Part shown: in pieces, positions 1 through 4,557 of the stretch | Numbering within the stretch: the first letter of the stretch is position 1 | How the letters are laid out: every line of letters starts with the position of its first letter | Assembly: GCA_013331965.1 (NCBI GenBank) | Contig: DUFL01000038.1 | Location: forward strand, 10,071 to 16,176 | Length of the DNA: 6,106 bases | Source: Candidatus Woesearchaeota archaeon | GTDB lineage: Archaea; Nanobdellota; Nanobdellia; Woesearchaeales; UBA10107 | Direction: 5' to 3' | The notes under the pieces: generated by a model | Database searches by the model: none | Seen by the model: only the letters and a program-made list of their open reading frames with translations | Told to the model about the DNA's origin: nothing | Program-made: the position numbers and the translations under genes

Positions 1-267
1 AAATTCCTTCTTGAAGCGCAGGCAAAACAGTTGAGAGCAGGAATGGAAGCTCACCCAATGGATGAAGATTTCATTAAAGCGATTGAGACCGGAATGCCTC
101 CGACAGGGGGACTTGGATTAGGGATAGATAGGATGGCGATGATGCTGACGGGAAATGAAAGCGTAAGGGACGTGATTGCTTTCCCGACAATGAAGAACAT
201 CAAACCTGATTCTCATCCTCACGAAGGAGAAAAGAAGAAAGATTCTAAGAAACCTGTTAAGATTTAG
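1..267 (+). CDS. lysS: Lysyl-tRNA synthetase, class II, C-terminal end (5' truncated by window)
   Basis: This is the last 88 codons of a class II lysyl-tRNA synthetase, which charges tRNA-Lys with lysine using ATP in the cytoplasm. The reading frame is open from base 1, so the gene starts outside the window. Visible residues 17-24 (AHPMDEDF) are the usual LysRS lead-in to motif 3. Residues 31-44 ([14 protein letters not shown]) are class II motif 3, whose final Arg contacts ATP. The following stretch with [12 protein letters not shown] is also typical of LysRS and separates it from the related AspRS and AsnRS. The protein ends in a lysine-rich tail of about 20 residues ([17 protein letters not shown]) beyond the usual end of the fold; such tails may help tRNA binding, which is inference. 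A T-rich stretch at 270-280 just after the stop could serve as an archaeal oligo-T terminator. Confidence 0.95.
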   Translation, partial: KFLLEAQAKQLRAGMEAHPMDEDFIKAIETGMPPTGGLGLGIDRMAMMLTGNESVRDVIAFPTMKNIKPDSHPHEGEKKKDSKKPVKI

Positions 268-289
268 CTCTATTTTGTTTGGCACAACA

Positions 290-300
290 TTTAAATATAA
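290..300 (+). promoter_or_regulatory. TATA box for the zinc-finger gene at 319
   Basis: TTTAAATATAA is centred about 24 bases before the ATG at 319. In archaea, transcription starts about 22-27 bases downstream of the TATA centre, so the transcript would begin at or next to the start codon. No Shine-Dalgarno sequence is present, which fits a leaderless mRNA. Called from sequence only. Confidence 0.6.
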
Positions 301-318
301 TACCCACTAATAAGAATT

Positions 319-558
319 ATGACATTTATAGCCAAAACATATTGCGGACTCTGTCATGGCACAGGAGTCTTTCTAAAAAATATTTGTCATATATGCAAAG
401 GCACAGGCAGAGTTGATGATGAACCAGCAAGTTCATCCAGAAGTGATGATGATTCTAAACGCGTAACTCCTGCTACGGAATATTCCGATAGAGCGGGCGG
501 TATACGTATTGATGACTGGCCAGATAATAATGAGTATGGTCGCGGCGGATGGAGTTAA
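319..558 (+). CDS. Small protein with half a DnaJ-type zinc finger
   Basis: This encodes a 79-residue protein. The N-terminal third holds two CxxCxGxG repeats: C9-G-L-C12-H-G-T-G and C23-H-I-C26-K-G-T-G. These are the units that build the cysteine-rich domain of DnaJ/Hsp40. DnaJ has four such units binding two zinc ions; here there are two, enough for one zinc site. There is no J domain and no substrate-binding domain. The rest (about residues 33-79) is polar, rich in Ser, Asp and Gly, and probably disordered, ending in a Gly/Trp-containing tail. Short proteins of this kind occur in many genomes and are usually unassigned; a role in protein folding or RNA binding would be a guess. The start is fixed by the TATA box at 290-300, which predicts a leaderless transcript. 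It follows lysS on the same strand but seems to have its own promoter. Confidence 0.85.
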   Translation: MTFIAKTYCGLCHGTGVFLKNICHICKGTGRVDDEPASSSRSDDDSKRVTPATEYSDRAGGIRIDDWPDNNEYGRGGWS

Positions 559-588
559 ATTTACAATAATTGCGCGTTTCTTGAAATT

Positions 589-1521
589 TTAATTAGCCAA
601 TATCAAATAAGGCCCAGTCATGTCAAACATTCTTTCCATTATTGTTATTCCGTGATGCATGACATAATATTCGGCAGGCGTTGGACTTTTATTTTCGACT
701 ATATCGTGGGCGTCCTTGACAATCTCTCTTCTTGTCTTGTCTATCGCAATAAACTTGTTGATATCATATTTGTAAAATCCTTCATAGAATAATCTCACGA
801 TACCGTTCACTTTCTCAAGGATATTTATCACTTCATCACTTATCTCTGCTTTTTTTCCTGAGTCTCTTAATGCATAGAGATTGTTGCACATGAAATTGTA
901 TTCATCTGCAATATTTTCAATCTCCTCGATTATATAATAAATCGGGCCTATCTTGCTGAATGTCTCAGAACCCCATTTATTCAATGAACGCCTGCAGACT
1001 GTGGTTAATCTGTTGTTTGGCTCTTCGAGCAGCGCTGTTTGCGATAGATGGCTTAGTGCCTTAAGCTTAAGCGACATCAAAGCTTCATCGCCCATGGAAA
1101 GCAAAAGTAAAAATGCCCTTCTCAGAAGATTATCAAATTCGGTTATGCTTCCGGAAGTAATTAATCTAACAACACAGCTTTTCGGAGTCTGGGATACAAC
1201 TTCATACCCGACTGTCTCTGTCAGAATTATTTTTCTGACTGTATTTGCCATGTCTGAATTAGAATACCTTATCTTTATCTCATCGACCCCTCTTTTGTAT
1301 AATGCAAAAAGATATTTTTTAAGCAAAGTACCCATCTCATCGGCATTTATCTCCTTTGTCTCCATCGTAGAGACAGCTTTTCCTGTATTGACAATCAGCT
1401 TATGACCGTCTTCAAGAACATCTAATTCATCTCCTTTCTTTACGGAATTATGATCGACCCACTTTGCCGGCAGGCTGACAAGCAAAGTTCTTCCTGCGAG
1501 CTGTATGACGCTTCTTTTCAT
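589..1521 (-). CDS. AbrB-PhoU fusion regulator (archaeal PhoU-like phosphate regulator)
   Basis: This encodes a 310-residue protein. Residues 1-46 form a SpoVT/AbrB-type swapped-hairpin DNA-binding domain, with the signature GRTLLVSLPAKWV followed by a KKGDEL turn. Residues about 120-310 are helical and PhoU-like, with an acidic ExxxD motif (E202, D206 in EEIENIADEYNF) of the kind PhoU proteins use to bind metal. Family knowledge: the AbrB-PhoU fusion is a common archaeal arrangement annotated as a phosphate uptake regulator; bacterial PhoU lacks the DNA-binding part. No Pst transporter or phosphate kinase gene lies in the window, so the phosphate link rests on family alone. There is no SD before the ATG. 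A perfect 13-bp palindrome at 1553-1565, 32 bases upstream, could be its own operator. Its stop lies 30 bases from the convergent zinc-finger gene. A long open frame on the opposite strand within it (953-1405) is a shadow. Confidence 0.88.
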   Translation of the reverse strand: MKRSVIQLAGRTLLVSLPAKWVDHNSVKKGDELDVLEDGHKLIVNTGKAVSTMETKEINADEMGTLLKKYLFALYKRGVDEIKIRYSNSDMANTVRKIILTETVGYEVVSQTPKSCVVRLITSGSITEFDNLLRRAFLLLLSMGDEALMSLKLKALSHLSQTALLEEPNNRLTTVCRRSLNKWGSETFSKIGPIYYIIEEIENIADEYNFMCNNLYALRDSGKKAEISDEVINILEKVNGIVRLFYEGFYKYDINKFIAIDKTRREIVKDAHDIVENKSPTPAEYYVMHHGITIMERMFDMTGPYLILAN

Positions 1522-1552
1522 TTTTTCAAAAATGTACGAATATTGCTAAAAT

Positions 1553-1565
1553 CGAACAATGTTCG
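1553..1565. promoter_or_regulatory. Perfect palindrome, candidate operator of the AbrB-PhoU gene
   Basis: CGAACA-A-TGTTCG is a perfect inverted repeat with a one-base centre, 32 bases upstream of the minus-strand ATG at 1521. It sits where the BRE/TATA region of that gene should be. AbrB-domain regulators often control their own promoters, so autoregulation is a reasonable guess. No second copy was noticed elsewhere in the window. Confidence 0.4.
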
Positions 1566-1597
1566 CCTTAATCCCCCAAACTATGTTGTTTTCTCGA

Positions 1598-1668
1598 AGT
1601 TTATATACTTTACTGAAATATATACATTTTCTTTTATATATATTGTTTATACGCAGTTTATATATAGT
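1598..1668. promoter_or_regulatory. Divergent AT-rich promoter region with several TATA boxes
   Basis: The ten-base string AGTTTATATA occurs twice (1598-1607 and 1655-1664), with further TATA-like runs between them near 1616-1625 and 1632-1642. The last box (about 1657-1667) would start transcription near 1687. That leaves a leader of about 24 bases holding the SD of the acidic gene at 1711. The other boxes may be alternative promoters, some readable towards the minus-strand AbrB-PhoU gene. Confidence 0.5.
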
Positions 1669-1695
1669 TTGTCTGCTCTATATCCTTCAGAAAAC

Positions 1696-1704
1696 AGGGA
1701 GGTG
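1696..1704 (+). promoter_or_regulatory. Strong Shine-Dalgarno site deciding the start at 1711
   Basis: AGGGAGGTG lies six bases before ATG 1711 and closely matches the complement of the 16S rRNA 3' end. It rules out the longer upstream open frame (from 1450), which would run through the divergent promoter and into the AbrB-PhoU gene. Confidence 0.75.
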
Positions 1705-1710
1705 TTTAAC

Positions 1711-1857
1711 ATGAAAGATGCTGATTTTGAGGAGGAAATGATAGATATGATAGACATTGAGGAAGATGAGTCTTTCGTCAACGAAGAAGAACTCCTTGAA
1801 GAAGATGAGATTGATGCTATAACAGAAGCCTTTTTACGAGGCTATAAAGCTGCTTAA
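1711..1857 (+). CDS. Small, highly acidic protein (48 aa)
   Basis: This encodes a 48-residue protein in which close to half of the residues are Asp or Glu; the basic residues are nearly all at the two ends. It starts MKDADFEEEMIDMIDIEEDE and ends in a less acidic piece, AITEAFLRGYKAA, that could form a short helix. I recall small acidic proteins ending in a similar FLRGY-type motif from DPANN genomes, but cannot confirm this here and no function is known to me. The start is set by the strong SD at 1696-1704. A TATA box near 1657-1667 gives it its own promoter, divergent from the AbrB-PhoU gene. The stop is followed after only three bases by the structured RNA region, so one transcript may carry both, ending at the terminator at 2004-2033. 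Confidence 0.75.
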   Translation: MKDADFEEEMIDMIDIEEDESFVNEEELLEEDEIDAITEAFLRGYKAA

Positions 1858-1860
1858 TAC

Positions 1861-1977
1861 TTTGCCATCATCCACGAGCGATGGATAAAAAAGAAGAATA
1901 AGAGTTGGAGGGGACGCTCCCTGCGGGACTCCAACGATATGTGATAAAAACAGTTTACATCGCGAGTCGATGGCAAA
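1861..1977 (+). ncRNA. Candidate structured RNA or structured 3' UTR
   Basis: This stretch is locally GC-rich and self-complementary, unlike the AT-rich intergenic DNA around it. Its two ends pair perfectly over nine bases: TTTGCCATC (1861-1869) with GATGGCAAA (1969-1977). Inside, GTTGGAG (1904-1910) pairs with CTCCAAC (1929-1935). This helix can continue as TCCC (1918-1921) with GGGA (1925-1928) around a three-base loop, leaving a seven-base bulge. A weaker hairpin may form from CGATATGT (1935-1942) with ACATCG (1957-1962). It does not look like a tRNA, 5S rRNA, SRP RNA, RNase P RNA or a standard box C/D or H/ACA guide. It could be a separate small RNA, with a weak TATA-like TATAAAG near 1843-1849, or a structured 3' end of the acidic-protein mRNA. 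The strand is chosen because the terminator at 2004-2033 points this way. Confidence 0.5.
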
Positions 1978-2003
1978 CGTCACTTAATTTTCTTGCCTAG
2001 ACG

Positions 2004-2033
2004 CCTCCTCGGAAGAGGAGGTTTTTATTTTTT
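2004..2033 (+). terminator. Hairpin/T-run intrinsic-type terminator
   Basis: CCTCCTC (2004-2010) pairs perfectly with GAGGAGG (2015-2021) around GGAA, which fits the stable GNRA tetraloop pattern. It is followed by TTTTTATTTTTT (2022-2033). The T-run is on the plus strand only, so it ends transcription of the acidic gene and the RNA region. It overlaps the stop codon of the response regulator on the other strand, a very tight convergent junction. Confidence 0.8.
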
Positions 2034-2393
2034 GCAGAATTTATCTACCTGTTTTCTAAGCTGTGAAAATGTAAATGGCTTGCTTAAATAAAAATTCAGA
2101 AGATGAAGTGCTTCCTGAGGAAAACTATCGCTTGTTCCTATAATCGGGATATCTTTGTAATCAGCATATGCCGGGTTCTCTCTGACTTCTTTTGCAAATT
2201 TATAACCGTCTATTTGCGGATGTTTATGGTTATAGTCCAAAAAGATAATATTAAAATCTGGCACAGAAGCAAGAAGCTCCAATCCTTTTATTCCATGTTC
2301 TGCTGAAATCACTTCATGCCCTTCATCAGCCAGAACCCTGCTGACAAAATCACGAAGATTTTTCTCATCATCAATATGGAGTATTTTTGCCAC
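2025..2393 (-). CDS. Stand-alone response-regulator receiver domain
   Basis: This encodes a 122-residue CheY-like receiver and nothing more: no output domain follows. The key residues are all present: acidic pair D8-D9 (ILHIDDE), phosphoacceptor D53 at the end of strand 3 (IIFLD), T87 (IIGTSD) and K105 in YLSKPF. Such domains take a phosphoryl group from a histidine kinase and pass the signal by protein contact. Oddly, the loop after D53 reads DYNHKHPQIDG, two residues longer than the usual D-x-x-M/L-P-x-x-D-G. I chose the GTG start at 2391-2393: it lies one base after the stop of the preceding gene and is preceded by GAGGGAG (2400-2406) at good SD spacing. A TTG five codons upstream would overlap that SD. 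It is the last gene of the five-gene minus-strand cluster. No histidine kinase is in the window. Confidence 0.9.
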   Translation of the reverse strand: MAKILHIDDEKNLRDFVSRVLADEGHEVISAEHGIKGLELLASVPDFNIIFLDYNHKHPQIDGYKFAKEVRENPAYADYKDIPIIGTSDSFPQEALHLLNFYLSKPFTFSQLRKQVDKFCKK

Positions 2394-2394
2394 T

Positions 2395-2751
2395 TTATTC
2401 TCCCTCAATTTCCGCCTTCAATCTGTCTGCATGCCCCTGCCTGTCTAAGATTAAGTATAAGTATGATGCAGCGATTAATGCTTCATAAGATGCTGCTTCA
2501 GAAATGGCTTCTTTCAGCTCTTTTGGAAGAGGTACATCAAAACTGTCTGTTACATAATCAAGCGATCTTTTTTTGGCACGAAATGCGAAATGTTGTATAA
2601 AACCATGAATCAGTGGATTGCTTTTTTTTATCCACGGCAGCAATGTATCAATGCTGTGCTTGAGCTCATTTTTATTCGCAATATCGTGATCCAGGGCATG
2701 CATGAGGCCTTTGCTGATTATCGGCAAAGTTGTATCATCAAATTGTGCCAT
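2395..2751 (-). CDS. Unrecognised helical protein (118 aa) next to the response regulator
   Basis: I do not recognise this 118-residue protein. It appears soluble and mostly helical, without membrane segments or cysteines. It has a His/Lys-rich middle part (residues about 20-62, with LKHSIDTLLPWIKKSNPLIH and FIQHFAFRAKKR) and a more hydrophobic helix near the end (YEALIAASYLYLILDRQG). The ATG at 2749-2751 has a GAGGT SD inside the end of the 37-residue gene, with a gap of three bases. Its stop is one base before the receiver's GTG, so the two are very probably co-translated and may interact. A helical partner of a receiver could be a phosphotransfer protein or a phosphatase, but I see no clear H-box or Hpt motif, so that is only a hypothesis. 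Open frames on the plus strand across it look like shadows. Confidence 0.75.
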   Translation of the reverse strand: MAQFDDTTLPIISKGLMHALDHDIANKNELKHSIDTLLPWIKKSNPLIHGFIQHFAFRAKKRSLDYVTDSFDVPLPKELKEAISEAASYEALIAASYLYLILDRQGHADRLKAEIEGE

Positions 2752-2754
2752 TAT

Positions 2755-2868
2755 TTACCTCGTAAATTCTCTCCACTTCTCAGTCTTCTTCCATTTCTTT
2801 CCGTTTTCGTCTGAATCTGGTATGTAAGCAAAATTCTTTATGTTGTGCAATCTTTTGCGTCTTGGCAT
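2755..2868 (-). CDS. Very short basic protein (37 aa) in the response-regulator cluster
   Basis: A short open frame reads MPRRKRLHNIKNFAYIPDSD followed by ENGKKWKKTEKWREFTR and TAA. The protein is strongly basic, with three Trp/Tyr-type aromatic positions and an acidic turn (PDSDENG) in the middle; it might bind nucleic acid, which is a guess. Support for it being real: it fills almost exactly the space between the 106-residue and 118-residue genes; its end contains the SD of the next gene (GAGGT, overlapping its final codons); and the three-base gap copies the spacing at other junctions in the cluster. Its own SD is weak (GGATGA six bases before the ATG). It is 45 bases after the stop of the preceding gene, with a weak TATA-like TGTTAAAAAA near 2895-2904, so an internal promoter is possible. 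Confidence 0.5.
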   Translation of the reverse strand: MPRRKRLHNIKNFAYIPDSDENGKKWKKTEKWREFTR

Positions 2869-2913
2869 GATTTCATCCGTCAAGCACACGCTCTTTTTTA
2901 ACAATAATGAAAA

Positions 2914-3234
2914 TTAATGAAAATATTTAGCCCATATCTTGTCTGATGCTTTATAGTAGAGCTCATTAATCTTTCTCTTCCAGCTTCCTGGGACATAATT
3001 AAAGGCCTTGCCGTCTGCACCGACTTCTAAGACTATCTTTCCGTCATTAAAAACAACAATGTGGCCGTCATTATACTGTCTCATCTTTAAAGATGAGCTT
3101 GTTAATTCATGTCCGCCGTCTTCCGGCCATAGTGACCTGGTAAACCTGCCCAGATTTCTTGGGATAGATTCGACTTTAGATATAAAATACTGAAGCTCAG
3201 CTTTAGCATCCAATGAATCTTCTTTTCTTTTCAT
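2914..3234 (-). CDS. Unrecognised protein (106 aa), second gene of the cluster
   Basis: I do not recognise this 106-residue protein. The first half is polar and mixed (KAELQYFISKVESIPRNLGR). Residues about 54-82 look like a beta meander with repeated DG turns (NDGHIVVF, NDGKIVLEV, ADGKAF). The C-terminus is a basic, aromatic helix (GSWKRKINELYYKASDKIWA). There is no signal peptide, membrane segment or cysteine. The ATG at 3232-3234 is one base after the stop of the 225-residue gene, and its SD, GAGGT at 3241-3245, lies inside that gene; the two are almost certainly translated from one mRNA. A 61-residue plus-strand open frame across it is a shadow. Confidence 0.8.
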   Translation of the reverse strand: MKRKEDSLDAKAELQYFISKVESIPRNLGRFTRSLWPEDGGHELTSSSLKMRQYNDGHIVVFNDGKIVLEVGADGKAFNYVPGSWKRKINELYYKASDKIWAKYFH

Positions 3235-3235
3235 A

Positions 3236-3913
3236 TTAATACCTCGAAAATATTCTTTTTATCTGCTCTGCAAACTTTGTATTTACAACCTTTCTGTCCG
3301 TTTCAAACATTCTGCCATGCCTGTCAAATCTTGGTGAATTCATCTGGTAATACATTACTACAGTATCGGGATCAAGTCTTCCGTGATATGGAACGTAAAC
3401 ATATCTTTTAGACGGCTGTCTGACATCAGACATGAATCTTTCAGTATGTCTTGACGGAGCAAGAGATACTCTCTTGAACATGCTGTTCTTTTCACTTCTT
3501 GAATATGGATTCATTTCCATGTGTTCTGCCTCAAATTTATTTGGAACAGATGCTGAATCTATCCTTGCATCTGCGTCAAGCATCGCGCATGCGTTATGCA
3601 ACACACCCTTCAAATCAGATGATTTGGCAAAATCTAAGAAATAAGGATTTTTTCTTCCATTGAAAAGTACAGCCATAAGATAAATGGCCTCAGTCCAGTT
3701 GATGAACGGCAATATATCCTTCATAGAAGGCATTTCTTCAAATCCATGGCACGCTGATTCGATAGTCTCTGCGCGGGATAATGTATTCGGGCCGCAGACT
3801 TTTAGGATATAGTCAAGAGATGGTGCCCTAATCTGCTGCGCAGTTTTCAGGAAAGGATCTTCTACAGCTTCTCCAAGCGGTAATATTCCCTGGTTAACAA
3901 TTACTGGTGCCAT
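3236..3913 (-). CDS. Unrecognised protein (225 aa), first gene of the minus-strand cluster
   Basis: I do not recognise this 225-residue protein. It appears soluble. The N-terminal part has short hydrophobic stretches; a helical middle section (about 58-112) includes INWTEAIYLMAVLFNGRKNP and two cysteines lie at 40 and 55. From about residue 125 the chain becomes polar and rich in Arg, His, Met and Ser, with YVYVPYHGRLDPDTVVMYYQ as a possible strand pair and a basic C-terminal helix. No catalytic motif stands out. A TATA box on the minus strand (3940-3948) is centred 31 bases before the ATG, giving a nearly leaderless mRNA with no SD. A perfect inverted repeat (3910-3925) covers the start codon and the expected transcription start. 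It heads the cluster that ends with the response regulator and is divergent from the membrane protein at 4040. Confidence 0.8.
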   Translation of the reverse strand: MAPVIVNQGILPLGEAVEDPFLKTAQQIRAPSLDYILKVCGPNTLSRAETIESACHGFEEMPSMKDILPFINWTEAIYLMAVLFNGRKNPYFLDFAKSSDLKGVLHNACAMLDADARIDSASVPNKFEAEHMEMNPYSRSEKNSMFKRVSLAPSRHTERFMSDVRQPSKRYVYVPYHGRLDPDTVVMYYQMNSPRFDRHGRMFETDRKVVNTKFAEQIKRIFSRY

Positions 3914-3925
3914 ATTGTAATATGG
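3910..3925. repeat. Perfect inverted repeat over the start of the 225-aa gene
   Basis: CCATATT-GT-AATATGG has seven-base arms and a two-base centre. It includes the minus-strand ATG (3911-3913) and the predicted transcription start. In RNA it would be a poor hairpin because the loop is only two bases; as DNA it could be a repressor site that blocks initiation. Confidence 0.45.
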
Positions 3926-3939
3926 TGAACGGTTTTGGG

Positions 3940-3948
3940 TATATAAAT
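3940..3948 (-). promoter_or_regulatory. TATA box for the minus-strand cluster
   Basis: On the minus strand this reads TTTATATAC. With the usual 22-27 base spacing, transcription would start around 3917-3922, within about ten bases of the ATG at 3913, so the first mRNA is nearly leaderless. Confidence 0.6.
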
Positions 3949-3963
3949 CTTTCTGTTTTGTAG

Positions 3964-3980
3964 TTACTATAAAGTAGTAA
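3964..3980. repeat. Inverted repeat between the divergent promoters
   Basis: TTACTA-TAAAG-TAGTAA has six-base perfect arms and a five-base spacer, midway between the two divergent TATA boxes (3940-3948 and 4011-4019). This position suits a regulator acting on both genes, but AT-rich DNA gives such repeats by chance fairly often. Confidence 0.35.
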
Positions 3981-4010
3981 TATAATAAGCCGTAAAATGC
4001 CTGAATAAAG

Positions 4011-4019
4011 CTTATATAG
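4011..4019 (+). promoter_or_regulatory. TATA box for the membrane/coiled-coil gene
   Basis: CTTATATAG is centred 25 bases before ATG 4040. There is no SD, so the mRNA is predicted to be leaderless from that ATG. This spacing also argues against the in-frame TTG at 4025 as the start. Confidence 0.6.
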
Positions 4020-4039
4020 GCCTTTTGATTAGAGCCTGT

Positions 4040-4387
4040 ATGCTGTTAAAAACATGGTTCAGTCTGGTTTCTGTAATCCTCGTCAGCACGTTAGCTGTGC
4101 TGCTCTATAACTTTAATTTTACATTGCTGTACTGGATTTCATTGTTGGTATTGATTATAGCAATATCGATGCAATTTATCATTTATCTTGAAAAAACAAA
4201 TAATAAAAATCATGATATGCAGAAGACTTATTCTGACTTTTTGAAAAGAAAAGACAGGCAGATAGAAGAACTGCAGTTAAAAAACAATCTTATGTTCAAG
4301 ACAGCTATGAAGAAGTCCCAGGCAGATATTGAACTAGCTGAACTGAAAAGAAAATGGGAAGAAAAGATGAAAGAGGACACAGTATAG
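4040..4387 (+). CDS. Two-helix membrane protein with a coiled-coil tail (115 aa)
   Basis: This encodes a 115-residue protein of unknown function. Two hydrophobic helices fill residues about 6-23 (FSLVSVILVSTLAVLLY) and 27-50 (FTLLYWISLLVLIIAISMQFII), forming a membrane hairpin. From about residue 58 to the end the chain is charged and helical, rich in Lys and Glu with leucines at regular spacing (QIEELQLKNNLMF, DIELAELKRKWEEKMKE), as in a coiled coil. The positive tail suggests it lies on the cytoplasmic side with both termini inside; this is inference. The ATG at 4040 is chosen from the TATA box spacing; a TTG at 4025 would add five residues. It stands alone, divergent from the unknown cluster. 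A scaffold or anchoring role is possible, but nothing in the sequence shows it. Confidence 0.8.
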   Translation: MLLKTWFSLVSVILVSTLAVLLYNFNFTLLYWISLLVLIIAISMQFIIYLEKTNNKNHDMQKTYSDFLKRKDRQIEELQLKNNLMFKTAMKKSQADIELAELKRKWEEKMKEDTV

Positions 4388-4438
4388 AAAGTTATTTAAA
4401 CTCAATAAAGTTTCTATTAATTATGTCAAAAACATCAC

Positions 4439-4459
4439 TTTGGTTTTCTTTTAGCTTTT
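4439..4459 (+). terminator. T-rich stretch, possible archaeal terminator
   Basis: Four T-runs (TTT, TTTT, TTTT, TTTT) lie within 21 bases, about 50 bases after the stop of the membrane protein gene. Archaeal RNA polymerase can stop at oligo-T without a hairpin. The rest of the 170-base gap (4388-4557) is AT-rich with no gene or clear promoter that I can support. Confidence 0.35.
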
Positions 4460-4549
4460 AATAGTCATTGCTCTAATAACATTCCGTGTTCTAAGGTCTG
4501 AAAAACCGTTTATGGAAATAAAAAAGAGCTTCTAAATTTTAAAAAACAT

Positions 4550-4554
4550 GAGGT
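4550..4554 (+). promoter_or_regulatory. Shine-Dalgarno site for the gene at 4558
   Basis: GAGGT lies three bases before ATG 4558, the same core as the SDs in the minus-strand cluster, although the spacing is short. It implies a leadered mRNA; no convincing TATA box is visible at the expected distance upstream. Confidence 0.55.
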
Positions 4555-4557
4555 AAA

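Noticed and set aside
953..1405. 150-residue plus-strand open frame
   Set aside because: It lies entirely within the AbrB-PhoU gene on the other strand, has no SD or promoter and an unconvincing composition.
1450..1710. Upstream extension of the acidic protein to 135 residues
   Set aside because: It would read through the AbrB-PhoU start and the divergent promoter; the strong SD at 1696-1704 places the start at 1711.
1861..1977. tRNA or H/ACA guide RNA
   Set aside because: There is no T-loop motif or CCA-type end, and the only ACA in a fitting place (1957-1959) does not follow a proper lower stem.
2004..2021. The hairpin as terminator for the minus-strand cluster
   Set aside because: On the minus strand the hairpin is not followed by a T-run, so it works only for plus-strand transcripts.
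2103..2814. Three plus-strand open frames (67, 94 and 74 residues)
   Set aside because: They are antisense to the response regulator, the 118-residue gene and the 37-residue gene, whose starts, SDs and spacing are coherent.
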